Notes: generated by a model not told the origin, from the sequence alone. A stretch of DNA of 64,000 bases from Cladosporium sp. IMV 00045 (GCA_001931905.2 MSJI02000536.1:16587-80586); one strand, 5' to 3'. Shown: positions 1-10,474, counted from the first letter of the stretch. Program-made: numbers and translations.

Positions 1-356
1 TGTACAGCCGACCATACCGGGAACCTAACAGCTATACGCAGTCTGGAACTAGTCACGTGCATTCAGACAGGGAAATTGTATCCTAATCGGCGACATGAGG
101 CCACAATCTCAGCCGCGGTGAGCCTCAGGCCCCTGTCATGTTCTCACATCCTCTAATGGCAGTCAACTGAGCCTCTTAAGAAGCTGTCTAGATATATAGG
201 TCCTCTGGCCGCCGATTCCAGCTCACTTCTTCTCAACAATAATCAACACGAACGTCTCCAAACTCCCTCATGCCACCCGTGACCAGACGCTCATACCTCT
301 TGTCTCACCTTCCTTCACTGATTTTTCTTCCTTGCACGATACCACGCGTCGGCTGA
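1..356 (+). promoter_or_regulatory. Upstream region of first small TM gene
   Basis: No coding region is seen. A TATA-like element (gatatatagg, TATATA at 193-198) lies about 160 bases before the first ATG and is followed by a pyrimidine-rich leader with CAACAATAATCAACACGAAC, a typical fungal 5'UTR composition. The assignment as promoter is inference from position. Confidence 0.4.
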
Positions 357-797
357 ATGATGCATCTGAGCGAAGGCCTGCAGATAGGACTCTCGTGCCT
401 CAGCCTACTAGTCAGTTCGCTCGGGACATACGTCACTTGGTATGCATTGAAAGGTACATTCGTAAACCCTCCATCGTCTCCTAACCACGCTGTTGTCCAT
501 TGTAGTTCTGATCATGCTTTTCCAGCCCAACTGAGACGGTGGAGCCAGAAAACCCAACCGCTACTGCCCATGAACACCAACCACGTGCAGCAGTCGAAGG
601 TTGCGCAGAGCTACAATTCCACTGTCATTGACACCAATCGACGAGCCTCTACCTTTGTCACTGTCGTTCGCTGTTTAGTCCGCCTCAGGGGCTTGGGCAA
701 GTCGTCAAAAGCATGCAGTCCCGAGAAATCGATGAATCTGACTATGGTTTGGGTGCTAATGTGCTGTGTTAGTGAATCTTGCCTTTCTGGTGTCTGA
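357..797 (+). CDS. Small single-TM protein, copy 1 of a tandem family
   Basis: Not a family I can name. The N-terminus is one hydrophobic segment (about residues 8-27, ending YVTWYALK) followed by a basic tail, so a type-III or signal-anchor membrane protein is likely. A probable intron at 454-525 (gtacat...ttccag, 72 nt, in frame) follows directly after the TM segment. Starting from the second of the adjacent ATGs (360) gives exactly 31 residues before a phase-1 intron, as in the two paralogues at 3497 and 4449; exon 2 begins AQLRRWSQKTQPLLP, comparable to ARYRPQSSARPLPTP in copy 3. The 3' half is uncertain: another frame at about 690-770 encodes QGLGQVVKSMQSREIDESDY, so a second intron is possible. 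Confidence 0.5.
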   Translation: MMHLSEGLQIGLSCLSLLVSSLGTYVTWYALKGTFVNPPSSPNHAVVHCSSDHAFPAQLRRWSQKTQPLLPMNTNHVQQSKVAQSYNSTVIDTNRRASTFVTVVRCLVRLRGLGKSSKACSPEKSMNLTMVWVLMCCVSESCLSGV

Positions 798-1336
798 TCT
801 TGACCTCTGACTGTTGGCTGTTGTGTATTTGAATAGAGATGACTTGCTTTTCATTTGGTGCGTTGAAGTGACATGTTTAAATCTGAGGGAGTGTATTTGT
901 ACGATAGTGTGTGAGACGAGATGCATCCATGGTGTATTATGATCTGATGTTGCTGCGAATACAGAGGTCTGGAAGTGTTTCGTTTTCGTTTGTCATAGTG
1001 AGTTTTCTTTGTGCACTAGAAGTGGATACAAATCATGGTTTGCAAATCGTCAGGTTCGACTGGGTAGTGGCCTGATGGTCGATCAAGTTTTGGGTTATGT
1101 CGCAATTGATTGGTGCAGCAGCATGACCTGCAACGCCATGATTGGACACATCTCTGCTCAGAATCATTCCATACCGACGCAGTGTGACCTCGAAAGACAT
1201 CTTTGAAACAGGGTTTGTGTTGCGAGGATCTTGGCCATGACAATCAAAAGGTTTCGTATTTCCTCTACGTCCCATCGGCCTTTACACCGATCCTGCCCGT
1301 CCCTCCACCATGCCTACATCAGCTCAATAGCACAAG
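798..1336. other. Intergenic, nothing recognised
   Basis: T/G-rich 3' flank of the first small gene followed by short frames with no recognisable protein. Around 1270-1336 the sequence becomes C-rich and probably serves as leader of the kinase-like gene. Confidence 0.4.
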
Positions 1337-2275
1337 ATGTCAACAGCTGTGAGAGACTCAATACAAGCCCTCACTGACGATTCCTGGATCGTTGGAGGCA
1401 AGCTCCTGATATCGCGTGAAGCAAAGTCACCAAACAATATCCCGAGCGGCGACGATGACTTCTGGTACGCTTTTCGAGAGCTTGACGAACCTCTCACAGC
1501 ACAAGTGTCGACTGCAGAGATACCCTTCCCACTCGTATACGACGTCGGCCTAATAATTGCTCATGCCGTTTGGAAGATCGGAGACTCGTTCTTGAAGGTC
1601 ATTGTACCAAGCTCAACAACCGTGACCAGGGAGCACACCACTATAGACACCATCTCAGAGATGGCGCTCGACTTGCCCGTGCGGACACCGAAGGTTCTCT
1701 ACCATGGTGAATAGGACGGACGGTATTACATCATCACTACGCAAATGCCAGGACAAACTCTGGACAGCGCGTGGCCGCAGCTGAGCGAGCACGTTCGGAA
1801 AAGCTGCATCGATCGAATCACCCTATTCTGCAAGACTCTATCCACGAAAAAAGCAGGCTTTACCGGACGAGTGGATGGGAAAGATCTCTCTGAGTTTTTT
1901 CTCACCAACAAAGGCGATGAGGTAGACGACAGGTTCAGCCATGATAAGCTTCTCCAGACTTGTACAGACCTGGAAATGGATTGTTCGGAGTTCTTGCTCT
2001 ATCACTGCGACCTTGGACCCGGCAATATCCTGGTGGACGTCGATAGCGGCGTGATGAGTGTGATTGACTTTGAGTGTGTTGGATACGTTCCGATCGAGTG
2101 GATAAGGACGAAGTTTCGCATCAGTAGTGGTCTGGATTTGACTCTATACGACTATGAAGATGAAGCCAAGTTCGCTTGGAGAGTGGGAATGCAGAAGAGT
2201 TTGGGTTTGAGTGGGTTTGCGGATATTGCTGAGAGGTGGATGCAATCGCGGTACTCGAAGGGGGAAGATGTTTGA
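1337..2275 (+). pseudogene. APH/choline-kinase-like phosphotransferase with in-frame stop
   Basis: The protein is readable in a single frame from ATG 1337 to TGA 2275 except for one TAG at 1712-1714. It resembles the fungal aminoglycoside-phosphotransferase-like kinase superfamily (PF01636-type): an N-lobe with FLKVIVPSS, a hinge VLYHG...DGRYYIITTQMPGQTL, the catalytic loop HCDLGPGNILVD (HxDxxxxN) and the metal-binding VIDFECVG. The stop sits in the conserved hinge, and both flanks are clearly coding. A 45-nt GT-AG segment (1707-1751, gtgaat...gccag) would remove the stop in frame but also the whole hinge strand, so it is more likely fortuitous. Substrate unknown. Either a nonsense-mutated pseudogene, an allele, or a sequence error. 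Confidence 0.75.
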
Positions 2276-3496
2276 AGGATAGACGGAAGGGCAATGGCAT
2301 TCGAACTTTCCACACCGGATCATTGGTTCTCAACAACAAGGACGTCCTGGAATGATCGAGTGTTTTATGTCATGAAATCCATCCATCATGCGGCGAAAGA
2401 ACGACAGATCAAGGTCGTTTTAGCGTCTTGACATAAGATATCCAAAAGAATGTGGCAGATAAAGTTGGGTCTGATACAATGAAGTAATGTTCAGTGCTCA
2501 CTTACAAATCGAGTGATTCAAGATTCAATTCATCGGCTGTTGCCATTCGAGACAGCTTGTGTGAGCAGTTTTCCACGTCTTTTGAATTGCTTAAGCAGCG
2601 AACTTGTTTGATAGGATCCGACTTGGCTGAAGGGGCCATCTCCCTTGGTCGCCGACTCCCACACTATTTACATAACGACGATGACAATAACGTTTCCGCA
2701 CCTCGTCGTACCGCCAACGCCCGAACACTTATGTCTATCCCCTCGCCTTCTTTCTCTACTCTTTCTCCTCTGCAAAGTAGCATGGCTTAGCCAAGTCATT
2801 CAAGCTATGTTGGATCGATTTCGGTCATCCCACGCTCATATGCATGTACGTATTGACCGCAAATACGGTTCAACCGGGTCATTCTGCTCAGCCATCTTAT
2901 TTGCGCCCAGGTAATCATCTGCCAGCCGGTCAGTTTTGCCAAGTTGACCCATAAGCATGCATTGCATGCGTTAGAGCTTTGCCAGCGAATTGTGTTCAGC
3001 TTCAAACGCCACTCTCCTCGTAATTGGTCCGTCCAACTTGTCCCATCAGACGTTCGGAAAATGGGACAATTTGGGGCAGCCAGTTATGTTCAGCTTCGGA
3101 CGCCACTCTCTTCGCTACTGGTTAATCCAACTTGTCCCATCAGACACTTCGTTAATGGGACAAATTGAAAAATTGTCCCACTGTCCCAGTGCTAGTGGTA
3201 GGTATATAGCTTCAGGCAATCATGGATCTCTAGTACCATTTTCTCCACATGCCCAACACATTACTATCTTTCCCGTTCGAGAAATCATCTATAAATCGAA
3301 CTAAAATTTATCAGTGTACCTATCCCTAGGTAGCTTTGGCGACGCTGGCGGATGATCGGCTTCCATGGTGAGTGCTTGCAGAACGGGCGAAACGGAGAAC
3401 TCGCGAAGTACGGATTCCGAACTAACACTCCGGAATCATTCAGTATCACGACATAGTAAAAAAGGTGCTTTCGCTCAAGCAAGCAAGAAACAAATC
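2276..3496. other. Intergenic region with repeats
   Basis: No gene is supported. The left half (2276-2900) is anonymous. The right half contains the near-palindrome GCATGCA-t-TGCATGC (2955-2969) and the direct repeat described separately. A TATA-like motif (TATATA, 3203-3208) lies about 290 bases before the second small TM gene. Confidence 0.5.
2992..3163. repeat. Two-copy direct repeat with internal hairpins
   Basis: Two related units of about 80 bases (2992-3070 and 3086-3164) share TGTTCAGCTTC, CGCCACTCTC, CCAACTTGTCCCATCAGAC and ATGGGACAA. In each, TTGTCCCAT and ATGGGACAA form a 9-bp inverted repeat (3038-3046 with 3061-3069; 3132-3140 with 3155-3163). A further aattgtccca and ctgtcccag follow at 3171-3190. 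No ORF or terminal inverted repeats of a known element are visible. It could be a regulatory array or a remnant of a non-autonomous element. Confidence 0.7.
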
Positions 3497-3888
3497 ATGC
3501 AGCCAGAAAACATCATCGCCCTGGTTATTGAAGTTCCAACGTTTGTGGCTGCGCTTTGCGGTCTTTACATCGTATGGAAGTCGGCGAGAGGTGTGCTAAT
3601 CGATCATATCTACGTATGAAATTGATAGACGCAGTGAACGCTTGACTAATGCGTTTGACAGGTGGCTATCATCGACAGCAGGTAGCGTCGTTATTACCAA
3701 CTCATAACGACGACCAACATCCATCCCGCTCTGGTCAACACTTCTCAGGAAGGCGGCGTGTTCTGGTCATAGAAGACGAGTCCTGGCCACTTTCCACGGT
3801 CGATGATTTCCTCCAACGAACATTCCGAGCACAACCTCAAGTCAACGAAGAGCTGGCGGGTGTATTGGTGATACCGGAGTCTAGATGA
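3497..3888 (+). CDS. Small single-TM protein, copy 2
   Basis: Two exons: 3497-3590 and 3662-3888, with intron 3591-3661 (gtgtgc...ttgacag). Exon 1 encodes exactly 31 residues, MQPENIIALV... ending LYIVWKSAR, containing one TM segment; the intron is phase 1. Exon 2 encodes a hydrophilic cytosol-like tail with RRRVLVIEDESWPLSTVDDFLQ and ends VIPESR. An in-frame ATG at 3365 exists upstream, but the start at 3497 is chosen because exon 1 then has the same 94-nt length as copy 3. Total 106 residues. Function unknown; no signal-peptidase site is obvious. Confidence 0.65.
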
Positions 3889-4448
3889 TGTTTGACGTCG
3901 TACGGAATCGTTGGGGTGTCGTGTCGAGGGTGTTGACTTGCACTCTTCGTTCGATGTTACGGATTGTCTTTGCAAGTATTTCGGTTGTTCTAGCGTGACG
4001 TTTGTCGGTTATCCGATTGATTGCAGAATATCATATGTTAGCTTCTTCTCTGTTCTCACTTTCAAGTCACCCGAAGGCGTGGCTACGTACCTATGCGCTA
4101 CGGCCTGAGGCATCTACGGAACAACAGAAACGGAGCACCTCGACGAAACAACAGCCACACTACCACTTTAAGATCTCCCCCGCGAAACGCAGCGTTGCTC
4201 TCCCCTCGACTCAGCTAGCACGTGAGGCCATCCAATTGCACCCGACCCTACACTGGTACTCGAATACCTTTAATAAATACCACGGTTTACTTTTGTTGAA
4301 AAACTCTATTCTCGCTGACCAAGTATGTTCGACTCTGCTCATTTCACACTTGTTACTGGTGATTGTAGTCGGTGTCGCGTCCGCCTCTTCTAAAACATTT
4401 ACCGGTGTCAGGGTCGGCCGACGCTAAACTGACGTTTCTCGGTAGATC
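3889..4448. other. Intergenic between small TM genes 2 and 3
   Basis: No gene recognised. It contains an AT-rich taataaatac at about 4270, which may serve as the TATA region of copy 3, and short frames that do not resemble the TM family. Confidence 0.4.
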
Positions 4449-4797
4449 ATGCAATTAGACAACAGCCTAACATTGGGGTTTGGGGTTGCAGCCTTGCTGC
4501 TTGCAGCTTGCGGTGTCTACTTTGCATATAAAGCAGTACCAGGTGTGTTGACGTCTATTGAAGCCTTACTAATACTCGATCATGAGAGACTGACAATCTT
4601 CCATAGCACGCTATCGCCCCCAAAGCAGTGCGCGGCCGCTGCCAACCCCGGCAATCTTCACCCCTCGCGGTTTGCAGCGTCGTCGAATCCGACGTTATAT
4701 CTTCGATGAGGAGACGACTTATTCGCATGTGCCAACAGGCTGGGTTCCAATGACTAGCTTCGACGAACCTCGTGCAATAGAGAATGTGGACGACTGA
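4449..4797 (+). CDS. Small single-TM protein, copy 3
   Basis: Two exons: 4449-4542 and 4607-4797, intron 4543-4606 (gtgtgttga...ccatag). Exon 1 again encodes 31 residues with one TM segment, ending CGVYFAYKAVP, and the intron is phase 1. The tail ARYRPQSSARPLPTP... contains RRRIRRYIFDEETTYSHVP, which parallels the RRRVLVIEDESWPLS stretch of copy 2, and it ends acidic (AIENVDD). Total 95 residues. The three copies align without gaps through the TM segment, with G22, Y24 and an aromatic residue at position 27 conserved. Family and role unknown; a small membrane anchor or adaptor is only a guess. Confidence 0.65.
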
Positions 4798-5067
4798 TTG
4801 GAAGAGATGGCTCAAGGCATCGTGATTCACAATCTCCTCGCAAGTTGAAGATCGCAGCAATTTTCATGAGGACTTGCTGTCCAAGGCAGAGCGGTGCACC
4901 CAGCCAGAGATGTGCTTGTGTCAGTCCATCAAGCGAGGCGCTACGACGTGAACGAGACGAGTTGTTATGACTTTCGCAATTTGCCGGCATTTCAGAATCT
5001 TTGAGAAGTTGAATGCATTCATGTATCCGAGGTTTCCGTAGACTTTGGCGTAAGGGGTTGGCGTGCA

Positions 5068-6732
5068 TTACAATGATTTCTTCATTTTCACTCTCATGTC
5101 ACCTTGCAATCCCACAACGACGTTGCCCGAGAACCCGTTCTTCAGCGTTGGAAATCCCTCTGCGCCTTTCCCGACACCTGTGAAACCTTGTCCGGACGGC
5201 TTCACAAACTCAACGGCGTCGATGTCAAAGTTCAGAAGCAACACAGCCACTGCCCCAAGAACCTCCTGCTTAGCGAAAGTGCGTCCAGGGCACATATAGT
5301 GTCCTCCACCAAAAGGAAAGAATTTGCCATTGAGCCCGGACGTGCTGAATTTCATCTTTCCAGTCTCTGGATCGTCGACAAGGAACCGCGCAGGGTCGAA
5401 AGCATCGGGCTTCGCGAAATGATCCGGGTTTCGATGGGCTAACCAAGATGGTGCCATGATCATCTCATTCTTGTGCACGTTATGCGATCCAATCGTCGCG
5501 TCCGCATCGACTTGGCGGACGATCAGAAGATCGATGTAGACGCGTAGAACTTCGTGAAACATCGAGTTGAGGAGCGGTAGAGTCGCCAAAGTCGGCACAT
5601 CGATTGAGCTGTCTTCTCGCTGAGCGGATTTGACTTCGTCCATGACCCAAGAACGAAGTTCAGGAGGATTTGTTGGAGAAAGAATGTGCATCAACATCCA
5701 GCCAATTGACGGTATCGCGTTGGTCAAGATTCCTCCGAAAAAGATGAGGTCAGCACTCGCTTGCCCTCGCAGGCTCATCTTTTGCTGGGCATAGTATTCA
5801 TGACGCTTGCGCATGACTCTAGCACCAAAGGTGGGCTCCCAGTCCGGATCGTTCTCGACAGCAGGCTCCGCATAACCTGCCTCGAGCCACTTTTCCAGCT
5901 TCTCAACCAGTCTATCTCTGGCTTCATAGGCCGGTCGCGCGAACGGCCTAGGCGTGCCAAAAAGCATCCCAATAAGACCTTCGTCCCAGGCCCAGAAATC
6001 GCTACTGATGTCAGGAAACATCTCCTCAAGCTTGGAGCCGCCAAGCGATACCACTGAAGTGTGGAACAGCTCTTCACGAATCCATTCGTAGAGATTGATC
6101 TCTTTCGCATCTTGGCTGGTGTCTAGTCTAAGCAGCCGCTCTTGGAAGACTTCCATGAACTTTTTGGTCAAGCTATTGACTGCTGCTGGCGAAAGCAGCA
6201 GATTGGAATGAATGCGCTCGGTTGTCAGCGCCAGTTTAGGATCCAGGTCAGAAGGAAAGGCCTTGAGAGCGTCTTCTTTCGACATGCCCAGGGAGTTTCG
6301 TCCCAGCTGCCGGTCAAGCTCAAAGCGCGTGAGCGCCCGGCTCTTGAACACATTAGAGACGCCATCAGGAGTGAAGACGAAATGAGTTTTCTTGCCATTC
6401 AACAAAATCGAGACAGCGTTGATACTTCTTTGCCGACATTCTGCAAACAGCCAGCGCCAGTATGTACCGACTTTTTGCGTGGAGAACGAGATGGTAGATC
6501 CGAGACCTGGGATGGCATAAGGTATCACCGGCACCGGTCCAGGTTTGCCTTTCTCAAGGCGTTGGGCTGCGCGAACACGTGCATTGTAATTGCGTGTTGT
6601 GCGGAACAGGTTGATGAGAAGGACGAGGCTGAGGGTGATGAAGAAGGCTGCTGTAAGCTGTGCCAAGGCAAAGCCTAACCTCTTCTCATTGGTTGAGAAG
6701 CTGGCCACAGCTTCGTTTGCTTGCCCGAACAT
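5068..6732 (-). CDS. Cytochrome P450 monooxygenase
   Basis: Intronless 554-residue class-II-type fungal P450 on the ER membrane. An N-terminal anchor (about residues 20-42, LAQLTAAFFITLSLVLLINLF) is followed by the proline-rich hinge GKPGPVPVIPYAIPGLG. The ExxR motif is in MFHEVLRVYID, the aromatic region is FDPARFL, and the haem-binding loop is FPFGGGHYMCPGR with the cysteine thiolate. The I-helix region (FFGGILTNAIPSIGW) lacks the usual A/G-G-x-D/E-T-T signature, which together with the overall shape resembles the CYP7/CYP8-like fungal clan. Substrate cannot be told. Its neighbours do not make a clear biosynthetic cluster. Confidence 0.95.
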   Translation of the reverse strand: MFGQANEAVASFSTNEKRLGFALAQLTAAFFITLSLVLLINLFRTTRNYNARVRAAQRLEKGKPGPVPVIPYAIPGLGSTISFSTQKVGTYWRWLFAECRQRSINAVSILLNGKKTHFVFTPDGVSNVFKSRALTRFELDRQLGRNSLGMSKEDALKAFPSDLDPKLALTTERIHSNLLLSPAAVNSLTKKFMEVFQERLLRLDTSQDAKEINLYEWIREELFHTSVVSLGGSKLEEMFPDISSDFWAWDEGLIGMLFGTPRPFARPAYEARDRLVEKLEKWLEAGYAEPAVENDPDWEPTFGARVMRKRHEYYAQQKMSLRGQASADLIFFGGILTNAIPSIGWMLMHILSPTNPPELRSWVMDEVKSAQREDSSIDVPTLATLPLLNSMFHEVLRVYIDLLIVRQVDADATIGSHNVHKNEMIMAPSWLAHRNPDHFAKPDAFDPARFLVDDPETGKMKFSTSGLNGKFFPFGGGHYMCPGRTFAKQEVLGAVAVLLLNFDIDAVEFVKPSGQGFTGVGKGAEGFPTLKNGFSGNVVVGLQGDMRVKMKKSL

Positions 6733-7065
6733 ATCTCGTTTTATCTTGATGTTTGATTATCGTGGCATTTTCTCATGAGGTGAAGTCAGATATTGAAAGC
6801 TAATATAGCCGGTCAACATATAGTGGAGCCATCACAGTGGGCGAAACTTCATGATGCAATGAACTCAGATATGGGCGGGACGTTTGACAGCCCGAAACCT
6901 TAGCGTGGCATCTATCCATCTGATCTATCATTTTGCCATTTAATATCTATCTGCGCTCGCATGCTTAATACCATTGCATCATCACATCCAATTCGTAATC
7001 CGCTAACGTTATGCAATCAGCCATGCTCATGATTTCCCTCGTTTTGTTGGCTCTTCGTCAGCTCA
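6733..7065. other. Intergenic between P450 and phosphatase
   Basis: AT-rich sequence that holds the P450 promoter at its left side (the P450 reads leftwards) and the 3' flank of the phosphatase at its right. No gene or distinct motif recognised. Confidence 0.4.
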
Positions 7066-7800
7066 CTACAAGTCCATCTCTGTCGAAGTAGGACCGTAGC
7101 CACCAGCGGCAGCAACGTCCTCCTTCTGGTACAGCCAGCATTCGTCGGTGTCGACAGTCTTAGGATCAAACTCCCAGATCCTGGCTTCAGCGTTCTGCCA
7201 CATGTATTGCGACGGGCCAGCCGGGGTACCGGTGATGCGCCTGAGGATATCACCGTGAGCCACAACCACGATGGTCTGCTCAGGCCTCTCCCTCAACCAC
7301 TGACGGATCCACTTGGCACGGTTCTGAAGAGACTCATGGTCTGCGGCGTAGAAGCCATGCTTGGAGGTCCACTCAGGCTTCAGGCGTTCGAGGTTGAATC
7401 CCTTGAGCTCAGGGTCGTTCTCAACGACCTCTTTCGGGCTGCCGGTGTCGCAAGGGTGAGCATTGCACTCCTGGGCTTCGGGGAGACAGATGACGTTCTC
7501 AACACCAAGTCTCTCGACAGCGGGACCCCAAGCCAACTTGGTAGTCTGGAGAGTGCGCTTCAGGGGAGAAGAGACAACGACTTCGGCTTCTTTCTGGAGT
7601 TGGGCCACCTGGGGTGCCATAGCTGCGGCCTGCTTCTTGCCCAGGGGCGTCAGAGGCGCATCGGGGACTTGAGATCTGTCAGCAATTGGTGTTCTGTCAT
7701 GTGGCGATTCGCCGGTGGTTGACTGACTAGTGTAATCCAGACCGACATTGTGTTCGGCCTGGGCGTGGCGGGTAAGAATGATGCGGGAGTTGGGTGCCAT
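7066..7800 (-). CDS. Histidine phosphatase / phosphoglycerate-mutase-like protein
   Basis: A 244-residue member of the histidine phosphatase superfamily. The catalytic N-terminal motif ILTRHAQAEHNVG (phosphohistidine RHA variant common in fungal members) and the second histidine in VVVVAHGDILRRITG are both present, as is LTPLGKKQA and SSPLKRTLQT. The frame extends upstream to 7998, but the start at 7800 (MAPNSRIILTRHAQ) puts the RHA motif near residue 9 as is usual. A GTGAGC donor near 7892 and CAG acceptors near 7815-7830 suggest an intron in the 5'UTR. Cytosolic; the substrate is not predictable, and true glycolytic mutase function is unlikely from this subtype. Confidence 0.9.
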   Translation of the reverse strand: MAPNSRIILTRHAQAEHNVGLDYTSQSTTGESPHDRTPIADRSQVPDAPLTPLGKKQAAAMAPQVAQLQKEAEVVVSSPLKRTLQTTKLAWGPAVERLGVENVICLPEAQECNAHPCDTGSPKEVVENDPELKGFNLERLKPEWTSKHGFYAADHESLQNRAKWIRQWLRERPEQTIVVVAHGDILRRITGTPAGPSQYMWQNAEARIWEFDPKTVDTDECWLYQKEDVAAAGGYGPTSTEMDL

Positions 7801-8344
7801 GATTTCTCTGTGTGTCGAAAAGCTGTTAGAAAAGAACTGAAGGCGTAGGATATATTGGTCTATTTGACTGCGGTATGATTGTTTGCTCACCGTGCCTGAC
7901 TCAGCCTGAGGCTTGAGAGACCGGCGGCTTGGCGTTTTCAAATGGACTTTTTGTTGAAGCGGAAGAAATCGCAAAAGCGCCACAGGGTCCGCCTTCACTC
8001 CGTCATCGCTTTATCCGGCAAGAGCGAATGTAACTCTGTATCCCTCCGTACCAACAACTTTGTTTTCTCAACCCACGTGGGATCTTCTTATGGGAGCATA
8101 AACCCTTCTTTATCTCTCTTCTAGCATTGAAACGTATACCAACAATAATGCACAGCACGCAACTCTATTCACAATTACAGACATAGAGCTGCAGCATTAC
8201 TGACAAAGGCAGCAAATCGCTCGTACAACGCTTGCGTTGATTATCCTGGCATCAAAGAATCTGGTATTCTTCATGAGCATCGAAACTGACTAATCTAGAC
8301 GATCAAGACTGTTGGCTATCTAGCAATTCATTCTGCCAGATCCT
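7801..8344. other. Intergenic with probable 5'UTR intron
   Basis: Left part is the leader of the minus-strand phosphatase with a likely non-coding intron (reverse strand gtgagc...ctaacag). The remainder is the 3' flank of the permease gene. No other gene seen. Confidence 0.4.
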
Positions 8345-10474
8345 TCACAGGATTTTATTTCCATTGGCATCGTGTTCTGCGTCCCATCGTTCAAGCTCGC
8401 TGTCTGGCACTTTGACGAGCTTGTGAGTGACGGCACCATCTTCCTGGTAGACGATACGCTGCTGGCGGATAGCATATCCCTTCCACTTCGGGATCAAGTA
8501 AATCCAGAAGACATAGTACACTCCGCAAAGGAGAATGCTGGACATTCGTTAGCTGGCGCGGGCGAGAAAAGGCTCTCGATCACTTACATTCCAATACCGG
8601 CCACGCAATAAGTCGCGTACCAGAAGCTCACAGAACCTCCGGTGGCACCGTCCTCTGGAGGAACCCAAGGCATGATAAGCAGCAGAAGCTTCACCAAAAT
8701 GAATAAACCGATGGCGACATCCCAAGCCTTGAACTCAGAGCGCCCGATTCCAAGCTTGCTTCGTTGGCGTCTGATCAGGTAAATTCCGACCGCCATCAAG
8801 AAAAAAAAGACTGATTCAGGGTAATTCTGGAGTTCGACCACTGGAAGTCCATGTCAGCACATTTTCAGATGGCTCTTTCTAGGTTCATACGCACCAAAAT
8901 CGAACGCATCACCGGCAGGTGGAGCCACGATCATCAACACGGTCATTGCCCATTTCAAGACATAAGGTCCAATCGGAGTGCCAAAAGGTTTGGTGGTGAC
9001 CCAAAATTTGGGATATGGCAGGACACCCTGCCTTCCAATTTCACGAATGACTCTTGACTGGCCAATCAGAACCGTGACCAGGTTGCCAAAGGCTGACAAG
9101 ATGACCAGCATGTTCAGACCCCGCGCAGCTTGCGAACCGAACACGGCGGCGAAGAAAAGACTTGCAGTCGTAGTATTCGCAGTCAAAATGTCCTCTCTCG
9201 GTACTGTTCCACTGGCGTTAATCGAACTGGTCACCTAGAATCCAGAAAGCTTGAGTAACGCACCCGCTGCGAAGTATGCGATGTTGCAGAGCATGTATAA
9301 CACCGCGGTGAGAGTCAAGGCTGTGGGCGCAGCCTTCTTGATGGTCTTGATCGGGTCCTGCAGGTCGGAACTTGTCAACGATACTGTTTCCTTGCGCTTT
9401 GGAGGGGCATGCAAGTACCCTGATTTCGTTCATCACGTTGAAGCAGTTTTGGAACCCCTGATAAGAGAAAGTAATTCTAACAAGGGCCGACACCAGACCA
9501 TTGGCATCGGTTCTGGTGCCAAAGAATGCATCCCGGAAGTTTGCACTTGGATCAGCAACCGAGGTGTGGCCTCCGAGGACTATCAAACCGGTCAAGCTGA
9601 TGCTGTTTGATCATTGTCAGTATCTTGCTTTCTTGGAAGGCTTACTATACTCACAAGAACAGTGTGGTAACCTTGATGGCGCCGATGACGTCCGAGAAGA
9701 GAAGGGATAAACGGTTGCTGGTAACGCCCACTGTGTCTTTGTTAAAACCGTTCTTCCCATTGCTGCGGCTTTAGAAGGCTTACAAATGACTGCAGCAGTA
9801 TAACCCGCAATAGCAACACCCTTAGACTCCCAATCAGTTGGAGTACGATCCGCCATACGGAAGATGTACGTTGAGAAGACTGCATTCCAATTAGCCTGGT
9901 GCCCTTGTTGTGGGCCAGTTTTTCTTGATGACATACCAATGGCGTTGCTGCTACTGAATGACAGGATCACTGATTGTACAGCGAACGCGACCGGAAAGAA
10001 GTATTTCGGACGAGGATAGGCCTGCTCAAGATAGACGACCTCACCACCCGAGCGAGAGGGGAAGTACGACGCCAACTCCAAGTACACCGCGAGACCGGCC
10101 ATTGAGACCACGTAACCAATGAACCAGTAGAAGAGCGAAACGCCCACAGAGCCAACACCATCAAGAATTGATCCGGCTGCGATCGACATTAGCTCTGGCT
10201 GTGCTGATGACTGACGAGATCTATACGCACGTGTTGAGAAGACACCGGTTCCGATCATTTGGCCAATGTTGAGAAACACGATGGTGTACCATTGCACTCG
10301 TGTGCCCAGCGGCGAGTGAGCTTCAACCGGTGCTCCACTGGCCTCCTGGTATGTCGCTGCACCGCCATTCTCTCCTAATTCAGCGACGAACTCCAGGTTG
10401 CCAGTTCTCAAGGCGGTTTCTCCGGTAGGAGAAAGTGTCCGGGCCGTGACATTGTTCTTTTCGTTGTCCGCCAT
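8345..10474 (-). CDS. Methionine-permease-like amino acid transporter (APC/LAT type)
   Basis: Nine exons, in transcription order 10231-10474, 9937-10176, 9784-9879, 9655-9730, 9419-9602, 9264-9357, 8895-9203, 8588-8840, 8345-8537; they sum to 1689 nt, 562 residues. All eight introns are 50-61 nt GT-AG. The first TM begins YTIVFLNIGQMIGTGVFSTPGSIL, the substrate-binding unwound helix motif of the APC superfamily, followed by YVVSMAGLAVYLELASYFP and YLEQAYPRPKYFFPVAFA, a pattern of Mup1/Mup3-type permeases. The hydrophilic N- and C-termini (about 75 and 50 residues) carry several lysines, as expected for ubiquitin-regulated plasma-membrane permeases. The first ATG (10474) is used; the upstream extension starts with TTG. 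Confidence 0.88.

Noticed and set aside
2494..2914. Short plus-strand frames at 2.5-2.9 kb
   Set aside because: Two overlapping frames of similar length with no homology, no splice partners and no TM cassette similar to the neighbouring family.
5068..10474. P450 plus transporter as a secondary-metabolite cluster
   Set aside because: No backbone enzyme (PKS, NRPS, terpene synthase) or pathway regulator is present; the transporter is methionine-permease-like and the rest are housekeeping-type genes.
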